A stretch of DNA of 64,000 bases from Bacteroidales bacterium. Its GTDB lineage: Bacteria; Bacteroidota; Bacteroidia; Bacteroidales; F082. The DNA is taken from contig JAKIVD010000015.1 in NCBI GenBank assembly GCA_021647205.1, forward strand, positions 37,887 to 101,886, read 5' to 3'. The notes below the pieces were generated by a model. That model ran no database searches, was not told the DNA's origin, and saw nothing but the letters and a program-made list of their open reading frames with translations. The number at the start of each line of letters is the position of its first letter. The stretch's first letter is position 1. Below are positions 1-8,856 of the stretch, piece after piece. The translations under genes were made by a program, and so were the position numbers.

Positions 1-531
1 TACACCGTAAAGTATGGCTGAAACCCCAATGGTCAGTACTCTTTCAGGACGTTGCATGATTCCGATTTTACATTCTTCACCCAATCCTTCGGCCCTGGCC
101 CTTACGTAGCTGACCATGATGGAACCAATCATTGCAATAAATGCAAAAACACCACTTAAGAAGTAATGGTAGGAAACCAGATAATAAGCGATTCCGAAGA
201 ACATGATCATTTCGCTGTAACGGTCGATTACCGAGTCGAACAGGGCGCCGAATTTTGTCATATTGTTGGTTTTGCGCGCCAACTGACCGTCAAGCATATC
301 AAAAATGCCGGCCAGCAGCAGTACTATTCCAAACCAGCTAATATACCTGACGTCGCCCCTGACCCTTATTTCGGCACCCACAATCAGAATTACTGTCGAT
401 GCTATTGTAATGATAAATCCAATTATGGTGATACCATTTGGTGTTATCCCGGTTTTTATCAGCAGCTTAATGATTGGGTTGAGTGCCCCGTAAGCGCTCT
501 TTTTTAGCAATTCCCATGTGTTTTTTTTCAT
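1..531 (-). CDS. CDP-alcohol phosphatidyltransferase family protein (C-terminus cut by window edge)
   Basis: Reading the minus strand from the ATG at 531 gives 177 codons open to the window edge, so the C-terminus is missing. The family transfers a phosphoalcohol onto an alcohol in the inner membrane, for example in phosphatidylglycerol-phosphate or phosphatidylinositol-type lipid synthesis. The complete signature DG-x2-AR-x8-G-x3-D-x3-D is visible around residues 77-99 (DGQLARK ... GALFDSVID), with hydrophobic segments on both sides. The N-terminal region GALNPIIKLLIKTGITPNGI is typical of the family. The substrate alcohol cannot be told from the sequence. It is on the same strand as the envelope genes to its right but separated from LpxR by about 130 bp, so it may be its own transcription unit. 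Confidence 0.88.
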   Translation of the reverse strand, partial: MKKNTWELLKKSAYGALNPIIKLLIKTGITPNGITIIGFIITIASTVILIVGAEIRVRGDVRYISWFGIVLLLAGIFDMLDGQLARKTNNMTKFGALFDSVIDRYSEMIMFFGIAYYLVSYHYFLSGVFAFIAMIGSIMVSYVRARAEGLGEECKIGIMQRPERVLTIGVSAILYGV

Positions 532-665
532 ATTCACCAGTTAATGTTAGCTAATATTATTTGTGTTCAAAAAGTCAGTCCAAAAGAATCATTAAAAATA
601 CTATTCTATACATAATTGTTTTCACAGCGCTGTTATTTCCGTCACAGTGTGCACTTTGGGCCTTT

Positions 666-1631
666 TTAAAACGAAAACCCAATATTCAACCCACCGTAAC
701 GGTGAATAACCCCATTGATAAAATCCTGCGAATTGAACTTGATCATATAGCGTATATAAAAGCTTTTATAATAAATATTTACGCCTGTACGTACCTGGTA
801 CTGACGCGAGATAATATCTTGAGTGGGCAGATCAATCGCTTCATCGGTACTAAAAAGCCCTCCCTGCAATGTTGCATCATAAAAAACTCCCTGTAAATTG
901 GCTTCGAACACCCACTGCCATACCAATCGGTTTTTGTACTTTTTGGGTTGTGCATATTCACCCAGTGTTTTATTTACATTTCCAAATTTGATTAATAAGC
1001 CAAGCCCGATTCTGTCGGTTAAAGTTCCTACCCTTGCTTTGGCAAATGGGATAAAATGATTGGCTGTCCAGTCCCCGAAAAAGCCTTTTTCGATCCGGAA
1101 CTGGTAGTCAATCAGAAAAGTATTGTTCAATTGATTTTCCCAGCCAAGGGGTATGGGCGATCCGATAATTTTGTGTACAGTAGTTTGTGCCCATTCGCCC
1201 CCTGCAGCCGGCCCCATTACACCAATCCCCAGTTCGTTGGATATTTTCAGGTGTTTCTCCGGGTTTATCAAAACCGAGAAGTTGGTGGCCAGTAAATAGG
1301 CTGAGTAGGGACGGTCGTCTTCAATCGAATCGGGCCTGAGAATGGAGTAGGGGGTAAATATGCGTTGCTCCAGCCCAAAACCGCTGAAGCGAATGGATTC
1401 CGGGTTTTTCGATTTTAAAATGAGCTGGGCCGGATCGTGATTCATTTTTTTATTCAGATAAGTGAGTGCAGTTCCCGAGGTATAATAGTGATCGCTTTTA
1501 AACAACAGATCGTTCTCAATTTCAATCACCAAACGGTTTGTTTTTTGGTTGAAATCAACCGCCATCTCGGTCCGCTGGCCTAAAGCCAGTTGACTGATAA
1601 TTAACAAACCGATGAGCGTAAAAGCTTTCAT
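666..1631 (-). CDS. LpxR-like lipid A deacylase (DUF2219 family)
   Basis: Outer-membrane beta-barrel enzyme family that removes the 3'-acyloxyacyl chain from lipid A. The precursor has a signal peptide (KAFTLIGLLIISQLALG, then Q) and, near mature residue 20, the family hallmark ENDLLFKSDHYYTSG, whose Asn-Asp pair corresponds to known LpxR catalytic residues. The rest shows alternating amphipathic strands, and the protein ends in SFSF, an aromatic end expected for a BAM-inserted barrel. Length near 320 residues fits LpxR. I start at the ATG at 1631, which gives a normal signal peptide; an ATG nine bases upstream (1640) would add only Met-Ile-Ile. Activity on lipid A is inferred from family membership. 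Confidence 0.82.
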   Translation of the reverse strand: MKAFTLIGLLIISQLALGQRTEMAVDFNQKTNRLVIEIENDLLFKSDHYYTSGTALTYLNKKMNHDPAQLILKSKNPESIRFSGFGLEQRIFTPYSILRPDSIEDDRPYSAYLLATNFSVLINPEKHLKISNELGIGVMGPAAGGEWAQTTVHKIIGSPIPLGWENQLNNTFLIDYQFRIEKGFFGDWTANHFIPFAKARVGTLTDRIGLGLLIKFGNVNKTLGEYAQPKKYKNRLVWQWVFEANLQGVFYDATLQGGLFSTDEAIDLPTQDIISRQYQVRTGVNIYYKSFYIRYMIKFNSQDFINGVIHRYGGLNIGFSF

Positions 1632-1701
1632 GATTATCAAATAAACAAATATTGGTTCTCAAAATAATGTGTTTAGAAATGCTTTGCATTTGAAACCGTC
1701 A

Positions 1702-2121
1702 CTATATTTTCTCCCACTGCAGTGTGTGCCAAAGAATAAACTTGGAGCCCACCACTTCAATTTCGTGCTCACGCATCTCTGTTATTTTCAGGTTAAAAAC
1801 CATACCTTTTTCGGGGCCATACATGTTTCCGTTTAGCCACTGCTTTTTCTCCTGGTCGTATTCAAGGTTTTCAATAATAACCTTTCCCACCAAGTCGTCA
1901 TTTTGCCTTGATTCTTCAGGGTTATTTACATCTTTTGTTTGCCCGTCTTCAAAATTATTCAGCGCAATTATTTTGCCAAAATATTTATCACCTTTTTTAA
2001 AAATCTCAATATCCAGATCGTTCGGCAGGTGGTATTTACCGATGATTTCATCAGCTTGCTGTGCAAATGTATGTGATGAAATAAAAGTTACAATTGCTAT
2101 TATAAAGCTTGATCTTAGCAT
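1702..2121 (-). CDS. DUF2147 domain secreted protein
   Basis: A 139-residue protein with a Sec signal peptide (about residues 1-20, ending TFA before QQ), followed by a small all-beta domain. The spaced features ADEIIGKYHLP near the start, GKIIAL in the middle, and NGNMYGPEKGM plus a tryptophan-containing end (LWHTLQWEKI) match DUF2147, an uncharacterised exported family thought to adopt a lipocalin-like barrel. The gene sits three bases downstream of the stop-proximal end of the outer-membrane protein gene at 2125-3369, so the two are almost certainly cotranscribed. No function can be assigned. Confidence 0.75.
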   Translation of the reverse strand: MLRSSFIIAIVTFISSHTFAQQADEIIGKYHLPNDLDIEIFKKGDKYFGKIIALNNFEDGQTKDVNNPEESRQNDDLVGKVIIENLEYDQEKKQWLNGNMYGPEKGMVFNLKITEMREHEIEVVGSKFILWHTLQWEKI

Positions 2122-2124
2122 ATT

Positions 2125-3369
2125 CTAAAAGTTGTATTTAATTTTGGTATAAATCATCGAATTGTCGCCATAGCGGCCAAACAATCCCCTTTCGTCGCCC
2201 ACAAAAATATTGGAACCCAGTAAAATGGAGAAGCTGTCGCTAAAATCGTAGGTAATTTTTGGCCGGATCAGGGCATCACCATAGTTCAGCCCCACGTAGG
2301 AAAACAGTTCCAGGTGCAGCGTTTCGCGGACCGCATCGTAGCGGGCCAGAAAAGTCATTGTATTGTCGAACTCATCACTGTCGATTAAATCATCGTAGTC
2401 AAAAATGTACCTTTGGATAAACTGGGTGCTCAGTTTCAGGTTGCCGATTCCATAGTCGAGCCCGACAACGTAATGGAGATAGTCTTTTTGCACAAGTGCT
2501 CCTTCAGCCAAAGGATCAGCTGTCTGGAAATATTTCCCGAAATAATAAGCGGCCTCGCCCCTGATCACAAAACTCTTGATTGTGGAAGTGAACGAGCCCC
2601 CTGCAAGTGCCAGGCGATTGTATTCAGGTGTGATGAGCAAACTGTCGAGGACAGGTTGGTTTGTTGCAGTGTCAAAACCATAAAATCTGTCAACATACAT
2701 AGTTGGTGTGGCATCCCAGGTGTAGGCCCCCATCAAATCGAAGTCGATAGCGGAGGATGACAGTGCGTACTTCAAATAAATCTCACTGTTTTCGAGCGAG
2801 GGCTTGATACTTTGTTTTGAATAATCAAAAGAAGTTGGTGCCGGAAACTCCGGTGGCTTGTTCCAGATAGAACCTTCTTGCGGGAAAATATTTGCTGCAA
2901 ACACTGGTTTCCAGATAGCTTCGATGGTGCTGTTGCCAAAATAGTAATCCACTTTTGCAGCATAGACACCAATCCTGATTTCATCAAAATCGGGAAGCAG
3001 GAACTCGAACAGGTTCAAAGGTGAAACGATGTCGGTGATAAAAACACCATCGGCCCTGCCCCAGACAATTTGCTGTTTTCCGACACGGATGTCGAAATTG
3101 TCGAAATACAAATCGAGGTAGATTTCCCGCATGTTGAAATCGAGGCTGTCGATGCCGTAAAGGTACACCAGCGGGTTTGCCCTGAAGGCCACCCTGTCGC
3201 CCATCAGATCAAAATTCAGGTTCAACGTATTCTGAAGCATGTTAAACTCGCCGTTTTCGTATAATACCCCGGTGTAATTGCGCACGAAACCGTTAATGTC
3301 GACTTTTTGCGAAAATGCAAATTGACTGGCCGACAGTAAAATTACTATGAAGAAGATTTTTGTTTTCAT
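2125..3369 (-). CDS. Outer-membrane beta-barrel protein (DUF1302-like/porin-like)
   Basis: A 414-residue protein with a clear signal peptide (KIFFIVILLSASQFAFS, then Q), followed by repeated amphipathic beta strands of about ten residues and a terminal phenylalanine (YTKIKYNF), the usual BAM recognition end. The N-terminal motif VDINGFVRNYTG and the passage FDIRVGKQQIVWGRADG resemble DUF1302-type barrel proteins that commonly accompany an MMPL exporter and a LolA-like protein. All three are present in this minus-strand run (2125, 5294, 6094), so a role as the outer-membrane partner of that export route is plausible, but this is inference from context. Cotranscription with the DUF2147 gene is likely. 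Confidence 0.7.
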   Translation of the reverse strand: MKTKIFFIVILLSASQFAFSQKVDINGFVRNYTGVLYENGEFNMLQNTLNLNFDLMGDRVAFRANPLVYLYGIDSLDFNMREIYLDLYFDNFDIRVGKQQIVWGRADGVFITDIVSPLNLFEFLLPDFDEIRIGVYAAKVDYYFGNSTIEAIWKPVFAANIFPQEGSIWNKPPEFPAPTSFDYSKQSIKPSLENSEIYLKYALSSSAIDFDLMGAYTWDATPTMYVDRFYGFDTATNQPVLDSLLITPEYNRLALAGGSFTSTIKSFVIRGEAAYYFGKYFQTADPLAEGALVQKDYLHYVVGLDYGIGNLKLSTQFIQRYIFDYDDLIDSDEFDNTMTFLARYDAVRETLHLELFSYVGLNYGDALIRPKITYDFSDSFSILLGSNIFVGDERGLFGRYGDNSMIYTKIKYNF

Positions 3370-3381
3370 GTGTTTAATATT

Positions 3382-3816
3382 TTACTTGAAATATGTATCG
3401 AACTTTTTAAGATGTTCATTTAATGCGTTTGTTGCAGACTGGCACCGGCTCAAATCACCTTCTTTTAAATCCTTAAACCATCCGGCCATGGGCATCAGGT
3501 AGTTGTGCAACTGGTTGTGGGCTTCCCCGCTCATGTCGCAGCGTTGAAAAATTTGTTGGAATTCTTTTTGAAGCTTGTTCCCCAACTCCCGGTAATCGGA
3601 AAGTTCGCTGCTGGTGTCCATGTTTTGCATCAGTTCCTTCATGTTGCGAATGCCTTTGTTCGTGGCAAAATTGACTTTCCATTTTTCACCGTTTGCGAGT
3701 GTTACTGTCAGGGATTGCCCTTCGTGCGAAACAACTTCATCTGAATTTTGCTTAGGAGCCTGGTTTCCGCAAGCCGTTAAAAAAATAATGACTGCAATAA
3801 TTGTGAGGTATTTCAT
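3382..3816 (-). CDS. Small lipoprotein of unknown function
   Basis: A 144-residue protein with a type II signal peptide: IIAVIIFLTAC, with the lipobox cysteine near residue 16, then a Gln/Ser/Glu-rich linker. The mature part has a short beta portion (LTVTLANGEKWKVNF), then mostly helix with two cysteines (RCDMSG and RCQSATN) and many charged residues, suggesting a helical bundle. I do not recognise the family. It lies 12 bases upstream of the outer-membrane barrel gene in the same direction, so it is probably in the same transcription unit and faces the periplasm or outer membrane. Confidence 0.65.
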   Translation of the reverse strand: MKYLTIIAVIIFLTACGNQAPKQNSDEVVSHEGQSLTVTLANGEKWKVNFATNKGIRNMKELMQNMDTSSELSDYRELGNKLQKEFQQIFQRCDMSGEAHNQLHNYLMPMAGWFKDLKEGDLSRCQSATNALNEHLKKFDTYFK

Positions 3817-3846
3817 TTTTCAAAAATTTGTTCATATAAATAATTA

Positions 3847-4482
3847 CTATCGATAAATAGCTATCCCAAAACCAAGTTCAATAATATCGGACATTGGAAT
3901 GGATGAGTTGCTAAATTTACTTGCCACATACAGGCCTCTTGTGCCAACACGTGTATAAAAGGCAATACCTGAAGCAGGGGTTTTGTTTGCCAATAGTTTC
4001 GTTTTTATTTCCCAACCGAGAAATAAACCCGTATTTCTGCCTGGTGACCACCAATAATATTTTCTTGGATAATAATCAGGCAACCTGACCCAATATTCGT
4101 TTCCAAAAGTATGATGGAAATAGAATCCAATATTTAAAGGTATTATTTCAACTTTCTCACTCACTTTTATCCGAATGAGCTTGGCGGTAAATTGTAAACT
4201 GATGCTGTGCAGGTCGTCAACAGTAAACCAGGTAGGGACATAGCCATAGAATAACGAAACATCTATTTTGTGGTCGGCAAAAGTATATCCGATACCAGCC
4301 GATAAAAAACCAATACCACCGGCATATTGTAGTTTCACATAATCGGGCAAAAACTTGCTGAAGCCACAGGAATCTGTTTTATGCGATTCCTGGCTGTAGC
4401 TTGCCTTTATACTGAATGCCATCATGATACCAATGGCAATCAATACTTTAAAACGCGTATGTTTCAATCTCAAAGCTGTCAT
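3847..4482 (-). CDS. Putative outer-membrane beta-barrel protein, 211 aa
   Basis: The predicted protein has an N-terminal hydrophobic stretch (VLIAIGIMMAFSIKASYS, then Q), which reads as a signal peptide. It continues with glycine-rich amphipathic strands such as LQYAGGIGFLSAGIGYTFA and TRVGTRGLYVASKF, and many aromatic residues, fitting a small outer-membrane barrel. The stated start at 4482 overlaps the end of the metallophosphoesterase gene by 35 bases and puts a charged 12-residue leader before the signal peptide. A TTG at 4443 or an ATG at 4425 would avoid the overlap and may be the true start. No family recognised. Confidence 0.6.
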   Translation of the reverse strand: MTALRLKHTRFKVLIAIGIMMAFSIKASYSQESHKTDSCGFSKFLPDYVKLQYAGGIGFLSAGIGYTFADHKIDVSLFYGYVPTWFTVDDLHSISLQFTAKLIRIKVSEKVEIIPLNIGFYFHHTFGNEYWVRLPDYYPRKYYWWSPGRNTGLFLGWEIKTKLLANKTPASGIAFYTRVGTRGLYVASKFSNSSIPMSDIIELGFGIAIYR

Positions 4483-5263
4483 CAGTAATATTGATTACAT
4501 CAAATTTTCGGTATTCAACACCATATACGTTTAAATAGGTAATGCTGTCGGCAAATGGTTTATACACTTCGTGGTGATGTGTATGCCCGTGCACACCAAA
4601 CAGTACATTATTATATTTTGCAAGGGTATTATGGAATGCAGTTACCAATGCGGGGTCGAAACTTTCGTCCCCGGGCGGTACATGAAAAACAACCACAGCA
4701 TTCATGAAATCATCGGCGGGTTGTAATTGGGTATCTAACCAATCGGTATCGGGAACCTGTCCGTTGAAATTGAATTCCATGCTGTTTGTGTTTAGAAATA
4801 TGAATTTAGTATCCCCATAAACCATACTGAAATTATACTCACCAAACATTTCGCTGTAGGCTTGTCCGCCATTTCCTACCATATCATGGTTTCCGAGAAG
4901 GACAAGGTAGGGGCAATCCAATTCCAACAGATAAGAATTGCCCCAAAGATATTGTTGTGGTAGTCCGAAATCGGCAATGTCACCAACGTGTATTACAAAG
5001 TCAAAAGGATTCTCTTTGTTTACTTTATTTACTGCGTACACAAAATTCTGAAGTTCATCAAAAAACCGATGTGTATCGCCGGTGAATGCGATTCTAATGG
5101 ACTGATGACCAGCCTTTTTGGCCAGACTCTCCATATTGGTTTGATTGACGTCCTTATTTTCACCTTCAAAATCAATTACATAAGTCGAATAGTCAAACAC
5201 ATCCTTGCAGGAAGCAAAGAGCATGATGCCCATCAGAAACAGTATTTTGAAAGTTATTTTCAT
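4448..5263 (-). CDS. Calcineurin-like metallophosphoesterase lipoprotein
   Basis: A 271-residue protein starting with a lipoprotein signal (FLMGIMLFASC, cysteine 19). The five metal-binding blocks of the calcineurin-like phosphoesterase fold are all visible: GDTH at 62-65, GDIAD at 94-98, GNHD at 124-127, the VFHVPP histidine near 193, and GVHGHTHHH near 223-231. The dinuclear metal centre therefore looks intact, so a phosphomonoesterase or phosphodiesterase is expected; the substrate is unknown. The lipobox implies it is anchored on the periplasmic face of a membrane. It is about 30 bp from the LolA-like gene and on the same strand. Confidence 0.85.
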   Translation of the reverse strand: MKITFKILFLMGIMLFASCKDVFDYSTYVIDFEGENKDVNQTNMESLAKKAGHQSIRIAFTGDTHRFFDELQNFVYAVNKVNKENPFDFVIHVGDIADFGLPQQYLWGNSYLLELDCPYLVLLGNHDMVGNGGQAYSEMFGEYNFSMVYGDTKFIFLNTNSMEFNFNGQVPDTDWLDTQLQPADDFMNAVVVFHVPPGDESFDPALVTAFHNTLAKYNNVLFGVHGHTHHHEVYKPFADSITYLNVYGVEYRKFDVINITDDSFEIETYAF

Positions 5264-5288
5264 CTTACATCAAACATCTTACATCAAA
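5261..5288. repeat. Two tandem 14-bp units
   Basis: The sequence CATCTTACATCAAA occurs twice head to tail, and a third copy begins at 5289. The repeat covers the start codon end of the metallophosphoesterase gene and most of the short gap to the LolA-like gene. It may be simple slippage; no function is seen. Confidence 0.6.
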
Positions 5289-5293
5289 CATCC

Positions 5294-6082
5294 CTAAATC
5301 CCTCTCATCATCATCCTTTCGGAAAATTTGGAAGCCGGGATACCGGTATTGATTTCTACATTTTTTAATTCCATGGTAGTACGGTGGCTTTTTTGCACAT
5401 TTTCCATTTCGGAGTTTGTAATAACCAGGATACCTGAGAAATCCTCAAATTTTTTGATTTTTAAAATTTTCAGCAGCTCCTCATCTTCATCATAAAACTC
5501 TTTTTTCAAACCGATGAAATTGTCTTTCCGAATCCATGTTTTTGTTTTAGAGTACATATACTCTTCATCTTTGGGGATGCTTTCAACAACGTAGTAATCA
5601 ACACCATCAATGGTTTCTTCACCAATCAGTTTATGGGTATCGTCATCTAATTTCCGGTCGCCCAAATCATCGTAGGTAAAATCAGACCCCATGAAATAGT
5701 CGCTTTTGCTGTCGCTGGAAATGCGTTTGATCTTTTTTAAAGTCGGCAGGTAAATCCATTGGTCATCGCTTTTGCTGTCATCGTCGTAAGTCCAGCTCAT
5801 GAACGAAGTGTTTTTTACATCGGCCGGCGACTGGAAAAACATGATGCTTTTTTCAACATCGCCCAGGTCTTTGGTAAACTGCTTGATTTTACGAATACGT
5901 TCTTTCCCGCTTTTGTTGATGAGGGTCATGGTCAGGTCCGAGGTTTGGTCATCGCCCGATGGGAGGTTGTACACCTTGTCGATAATTTCTCTTCCTGTTA
6001 GTTGTTGTGCCAATACCTGGTTTGTAAAACCTGATACTGCCAATAAAGCAACCAATACTGTTTTCATTTTTAGTGTTTTCAT
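5294..6082 (-). CDS. Outer-membrane lipoprotein-sorting protein, LolA-like (PF17131 type)
   Basis: A 262-residue exported protein with signal peptide (TVLVALLAVSGFTNQVLA, then Q). The mature region begins GREIIDKVYNLPSGDD and carries the family features SDLTMTLINKSGKERIRKIKQF, a WIYLPTLKKIKRISS segment and the FMGSDFTYDDLGDR motif. These are typical of the LolA-like proteins encoded next to RND/MMPL exporters, thought to accept hydrophobic cargo in the periplasm. Only 11 bp separate it from the MMPL gene upstream, so the two are surely cotranscribed and probably act together. A second in-frame ATG at 6067 (MKTVLV) is an equally good start. Confidence 0.85.
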   Translation of the reverse strand: MKTLKMKTVLVALLAVSGFTNQVLAQQLTGREIIDKVYNLPSGDDQTSDLTMTLINKSGKERIRKIKQFTKDLGDVEKSIMFFQSPADVKNTSFMSWTYDDDSKSDDQWIYLPTLKKIKRISSDSKSDYFMGSDFTYDDLGDRKLDDDTHKLIGEETIDGVDYYVVESIPKDEEYMYSKTKTWIRKDNFIGLKKEFYDEDEELLKILKIKKFEDFSGILVITNSEMENVQKSHRTTMELKNVEINTGIPASKFSERMMMRGI

Positions 6083-6093
6083 TTTATTGTGTT

Positions 6094-8412
6094 TTATTGA
6101 TTATTAATTTTCTTCTTTTTAAAATAAACATTCGACATGTAAAGTAATACCAGCATGATGGTCAGTGTTCCGGCAAAACTGGTGAACATATTCAACGACA
6201 CCAAAGCACCCAGTTCGCGGTTGGGTGGGAATACCGAGAACAGCAGTACCAGAAAACCTGCAATTACCACAATGGCATTGTAGATAATGGCTTTGCCTGA
6301 ATGTGCCATTGTTTTTTGGGCAGCCACCAATTTGTCGTCCGTATTCGATGCATTATGCCTGTACTGTTCCAAAAAGTGCACGGCATAATCAATGCCAATA
6401 CCTATGGCAATACTCGAAAGCAGTGCGGTGGTTGTGCTGAGCGGAATTCCCAAAAAGCCCATGATGCCAAAACTGATTAATGCTGTTATAACAATCGGGA
6501 CTGAGCCTATTAAACCAATTTTAATATTTTTAAACATGAGAGACAGCAGAACGATAATAATGATGAGCGATAAAATGAGGCTCATGATTTGTCCTTCCAG
6601 AATCAGGTCGGTAAAAACAAGCCCTTTGTAACCACTGCCCGCGTAATTCAGGGTAATGCCCAGGTCGTTAAAACGGTCTTCATAAGTATGGATAACATCG
6701 AGTGCCGAATTGATGGCTTTTGAATTGTCGCTTTTCAACTGGAAAGTAACATTCAGCTTTTCGTAATCATAATCGACCACCTTGTTCAGGTTTTCAGGGT
6801 CGCCCGACATTTCGTAAAGCAGAAGATATTGAGCAATCATATTTTTGTTATTGGGGATGGTATTATAGGCTTCATCATCTGCATTCATCACCTTGTTCAT
6901 CCGGTTGATGTAATCGGTAAGGGAGAAAGTGTTGCCCACAACCTGTAATTGATTGTCAACATCCTTTTGCATTTTGTCGACCAGTTTCAATACTTTGGGT
7001 TCTTTAAAAGTATCCTTTTTACCATCGGCATCAAGGATGAGGTTCAACGAACTGGTCCCTCCAAAATGTTCATTGATAAACTTATCGGTTAGCACAATTT
7101 CACTGTCTTTCTCAAACTTATCCAGGAAACTGGAGTTGATCCATATTTCCTGCATACCGAATGCCGAAAGAATAATGATGACAACGGTTCCAATAATGGA
7201 CACATATTTATTTTTGATAACACTGGCAGCAAAAGAGTTGGCCAGTTTAGAATGGGAATGTCCACCTTTGTCCTCCTCTTTGTCAATTTTCTTTGCTTTG
7301 GGAAGGCCAAAAATCATGATACCGGCCGGTAAAAACACCAGCGAAAATACCATGGCCATCATTACGCCAAAAGCCGTAAATATTCCGAAATATTTTACCG
7401 GGTACACCTGCGAAGTAAGTAGCGAGATAAAACCGACCGCCGTTGTAACAGATGTCATAGCCACGGGTTTCCACATGTGCTGAAGCATGTCTGAAATGGC
7501 CTCTTTTTTGGAAGCTGTCGGGTTGTGGTCAACAAAGGTGTGCAAATGGCTGTAAAGGTGTATGCCATCTGCCACCCCGATGGCGATAAGCATAACCGGG
7601 ATCATAGTGGAAACGGCATAAATGGGTATGTTTACAGCTGCCATCAGGCCGAAGGCCCAAATGGTTGAAAGGAATACAACACCAAGGGTTATCAGGGTTC
7701 CTTTAAAACTGCGCAGCGTAATAAACAGTACCAGGAAAATGATCAGGATTACGATGGGCACCATCCGCTGCATATCTGCAGGGCCGAGCAAGGCCATTGT
7801 GCCTTCTACGATGGGCCGGCCGGCAACGTGAATTTTAATGTCGTCGGTTTGTGAAGCTTTGGCAACATCGAGGATTTCCTGGTAAAACTCCTGAGTGAAT
7901 ACATCGTCTTTAATTTCAGCAATAATTACGGTCACGGTTTCGTCGGTTGATACCAGCCTGCCAAAAACCATTTCGTTTTTCTCTACGTTTTCCTTTAGTT
8001 GTTTTAGTTTTTCAGGTGATTTCGGAACTCTTTTAAAAAAACGTTTGACATCCATTCCGTCTTCTGTCCCCACGATGTTGTCAGCGGTGTAAAGCGAGGT
8101 TACATCTGCTTTGTCAATTTCGTCAAATTTTTGAAATTTCCTGGTCAGTTGTTTCAGGGTATCAAGGGTTTCTGTATTAAAGATTCCCTTTTGATTTTCA
8201 ATCGCAATGATAATACCGTCCTGGATGTTAAACCATTCTTCGGCCTTGTCGCTGTAAATAAAGGCCGGGTGGTTTTGAGGCATGTATTTATCAAGATTGG
8301 TTTCCATCCTTGTGTTCTCCTTCATCAATAAGAAGAACCCAATGGTAATGGCTAGAATTACAATCATGCTAATCCACGAATAATTTAGCAGTTTGTTTAA
8401 TAATTTTTCCAT
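6094..8412 (-). CDS. MMPL-family RND exporter
   Basis: A 772-residue inner-membrane protein with the RND/MMPL topology: one N-terminal helix (about residues 15-30), a large periplasmic loop, five helices (about 215-365), a second membrane anchor near 400, another large loop, then five C-terminal helices (about 610-765). Charged residues inside the membrane segments (IGVADGIHLY and IGIGIDYAVHFLE) are the likely proton-relay sites. The family moves lipids or other hydrophobic molecules out of the inner membrane. Its partners in the run are the LolA-like protein downstream and a TetR regulator upstream. Lipid or hydrophobic-compound export is the likely role; the cargo is unknown. Confidence 0.9.
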   Translation of the reverse strand: MEKLLNKLLNYSWISMIVILAITIGFFLLMKENTRMETNLDKYMPQNHPAFIYSDKAEEWFNIQDGIIIAIENQKGIFNTETLDTLKQLTRKFQKFDEIDKADVTSLYTADNIVGTEDGMDVKRFFKRVPKSPEKLKQLKENVEKNEMVFGRLVSTDETVTVIIAEIKDDVFTQEFYQEILDVAKASQTDDIKIHVAGRPIVEGTMALLGPADMQRMVPIVILIIFLVLFITLRSFKGTLITLGVVFLSTIWAFGLMAAVNIPIYAVSTMIPVMLIAIGVADGIHLYSHLHTFVDHNPTASKKEAISDMLQHMWKPVAMTSVTTAVGFISLLTSQVYPVKYFGIFTAFGVMMAMVFSLVFLPAGIMIFGLPKAKKIDKEEDKGGHSHSKLANSFAASVIKNKYVSIIGTVVIIILSAFGMQEIWINSSFLDKFEKDSEIVLTDKFINEHFGGTSSLNLILDADGKKDTFKEPKVLKLVDKMQKDVDNQLQVVGNTFSLTDYINRMNKVMNADDEAYNTIPNNKNMIAQYLLLYEMSGDPENLNKVVDYDYEKLNVTFQLKSDNSKAINSALDVIHTYEDRFNDLGITLNYAGSGYKGLVFTDLILEGQIMSLILSLIIIIVLLSLMFKNIKIGLIGSVPIVITALISFGIMGFLGIPLSTTTALLSSIAIGIGIDYAVHFLEQYRHNASNTDDKLVAAQKTMAHSGKAIIYNAIVVIAGFLVLLFSVFPPNRELGALVSLNMFTSFAGTLTIMLVLLYMSNVYFKKKKINNQ

Positions 8413-8497
8413 TTCTATTGTTGTTAGTTAGCGTTTACTATTTTTTTATTTCTAAAAAAAGCTGAAGAATAACCAAGGCTTTCTTCAGCCCTTGTGT

Positions 8498-8836
8498 TTA
8501 CAAAATTTTTGCTGCTGTTGTCGGGCGGGGTGCTTTCACAACCAGAACGCGAACAATGGCATCGGAATTATTGTAAATACAATGTACAATACCTTTCGGA
8601 CTTTCGACAAGGCTGTTTGTTTCGACCTGCATTTTTTCTTCCCCAACAAGTACATCCGGTGTTCCTTCAATTACGAAAAAGAATACATCAACGGGTGTGA
8701 TGTGGGGTTTCAGGCTGTCGCCCGGATTGAGTTGAAGGTGAACTGCCTGGGCCGAATCTTTGTTGTACAGCATGCGTGCATCTACCTTGTGCGGGTTGTC
8801 ATTAACCGGGGTGTCGGCTACTTTTGTAATTTTCAT
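8498..8836 (-). CDS. Cupin-domain protein
   Basis: A 112-residue single-domain protein. The cupin motif 1 region (LNPGDSLKPHITPVDVFFFVIEG) and motif 2 region (VESPKGIVHCIYNNSD) are recognisable. Motif 1 has one clear histidine and Asp/Glu in place of some usual ligands, so metal binding is uncertain. Small stand-alone cupins often sense or modify small molecules. The gene is 20 bp downstream of tetR and about 85 bp upstream of the MMPL gene, which suggests it belongs to the regulator's operon. Its specific role is unknown. Confidence 0.8.
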   Translation of the reverse strand: MKITKVADTPVNDNPHKVDARMLYNKDSAQAVHLQLNPGDSLKPHITPVDVFFFVIEGTPDVLVGEEKMQVETNSLVESPKGIVHCIYNNSDAIVRVLVVKAPRPTTAAKIL

Positions 8837-8856
8837 TGTTGCTATTTTTAATGAAT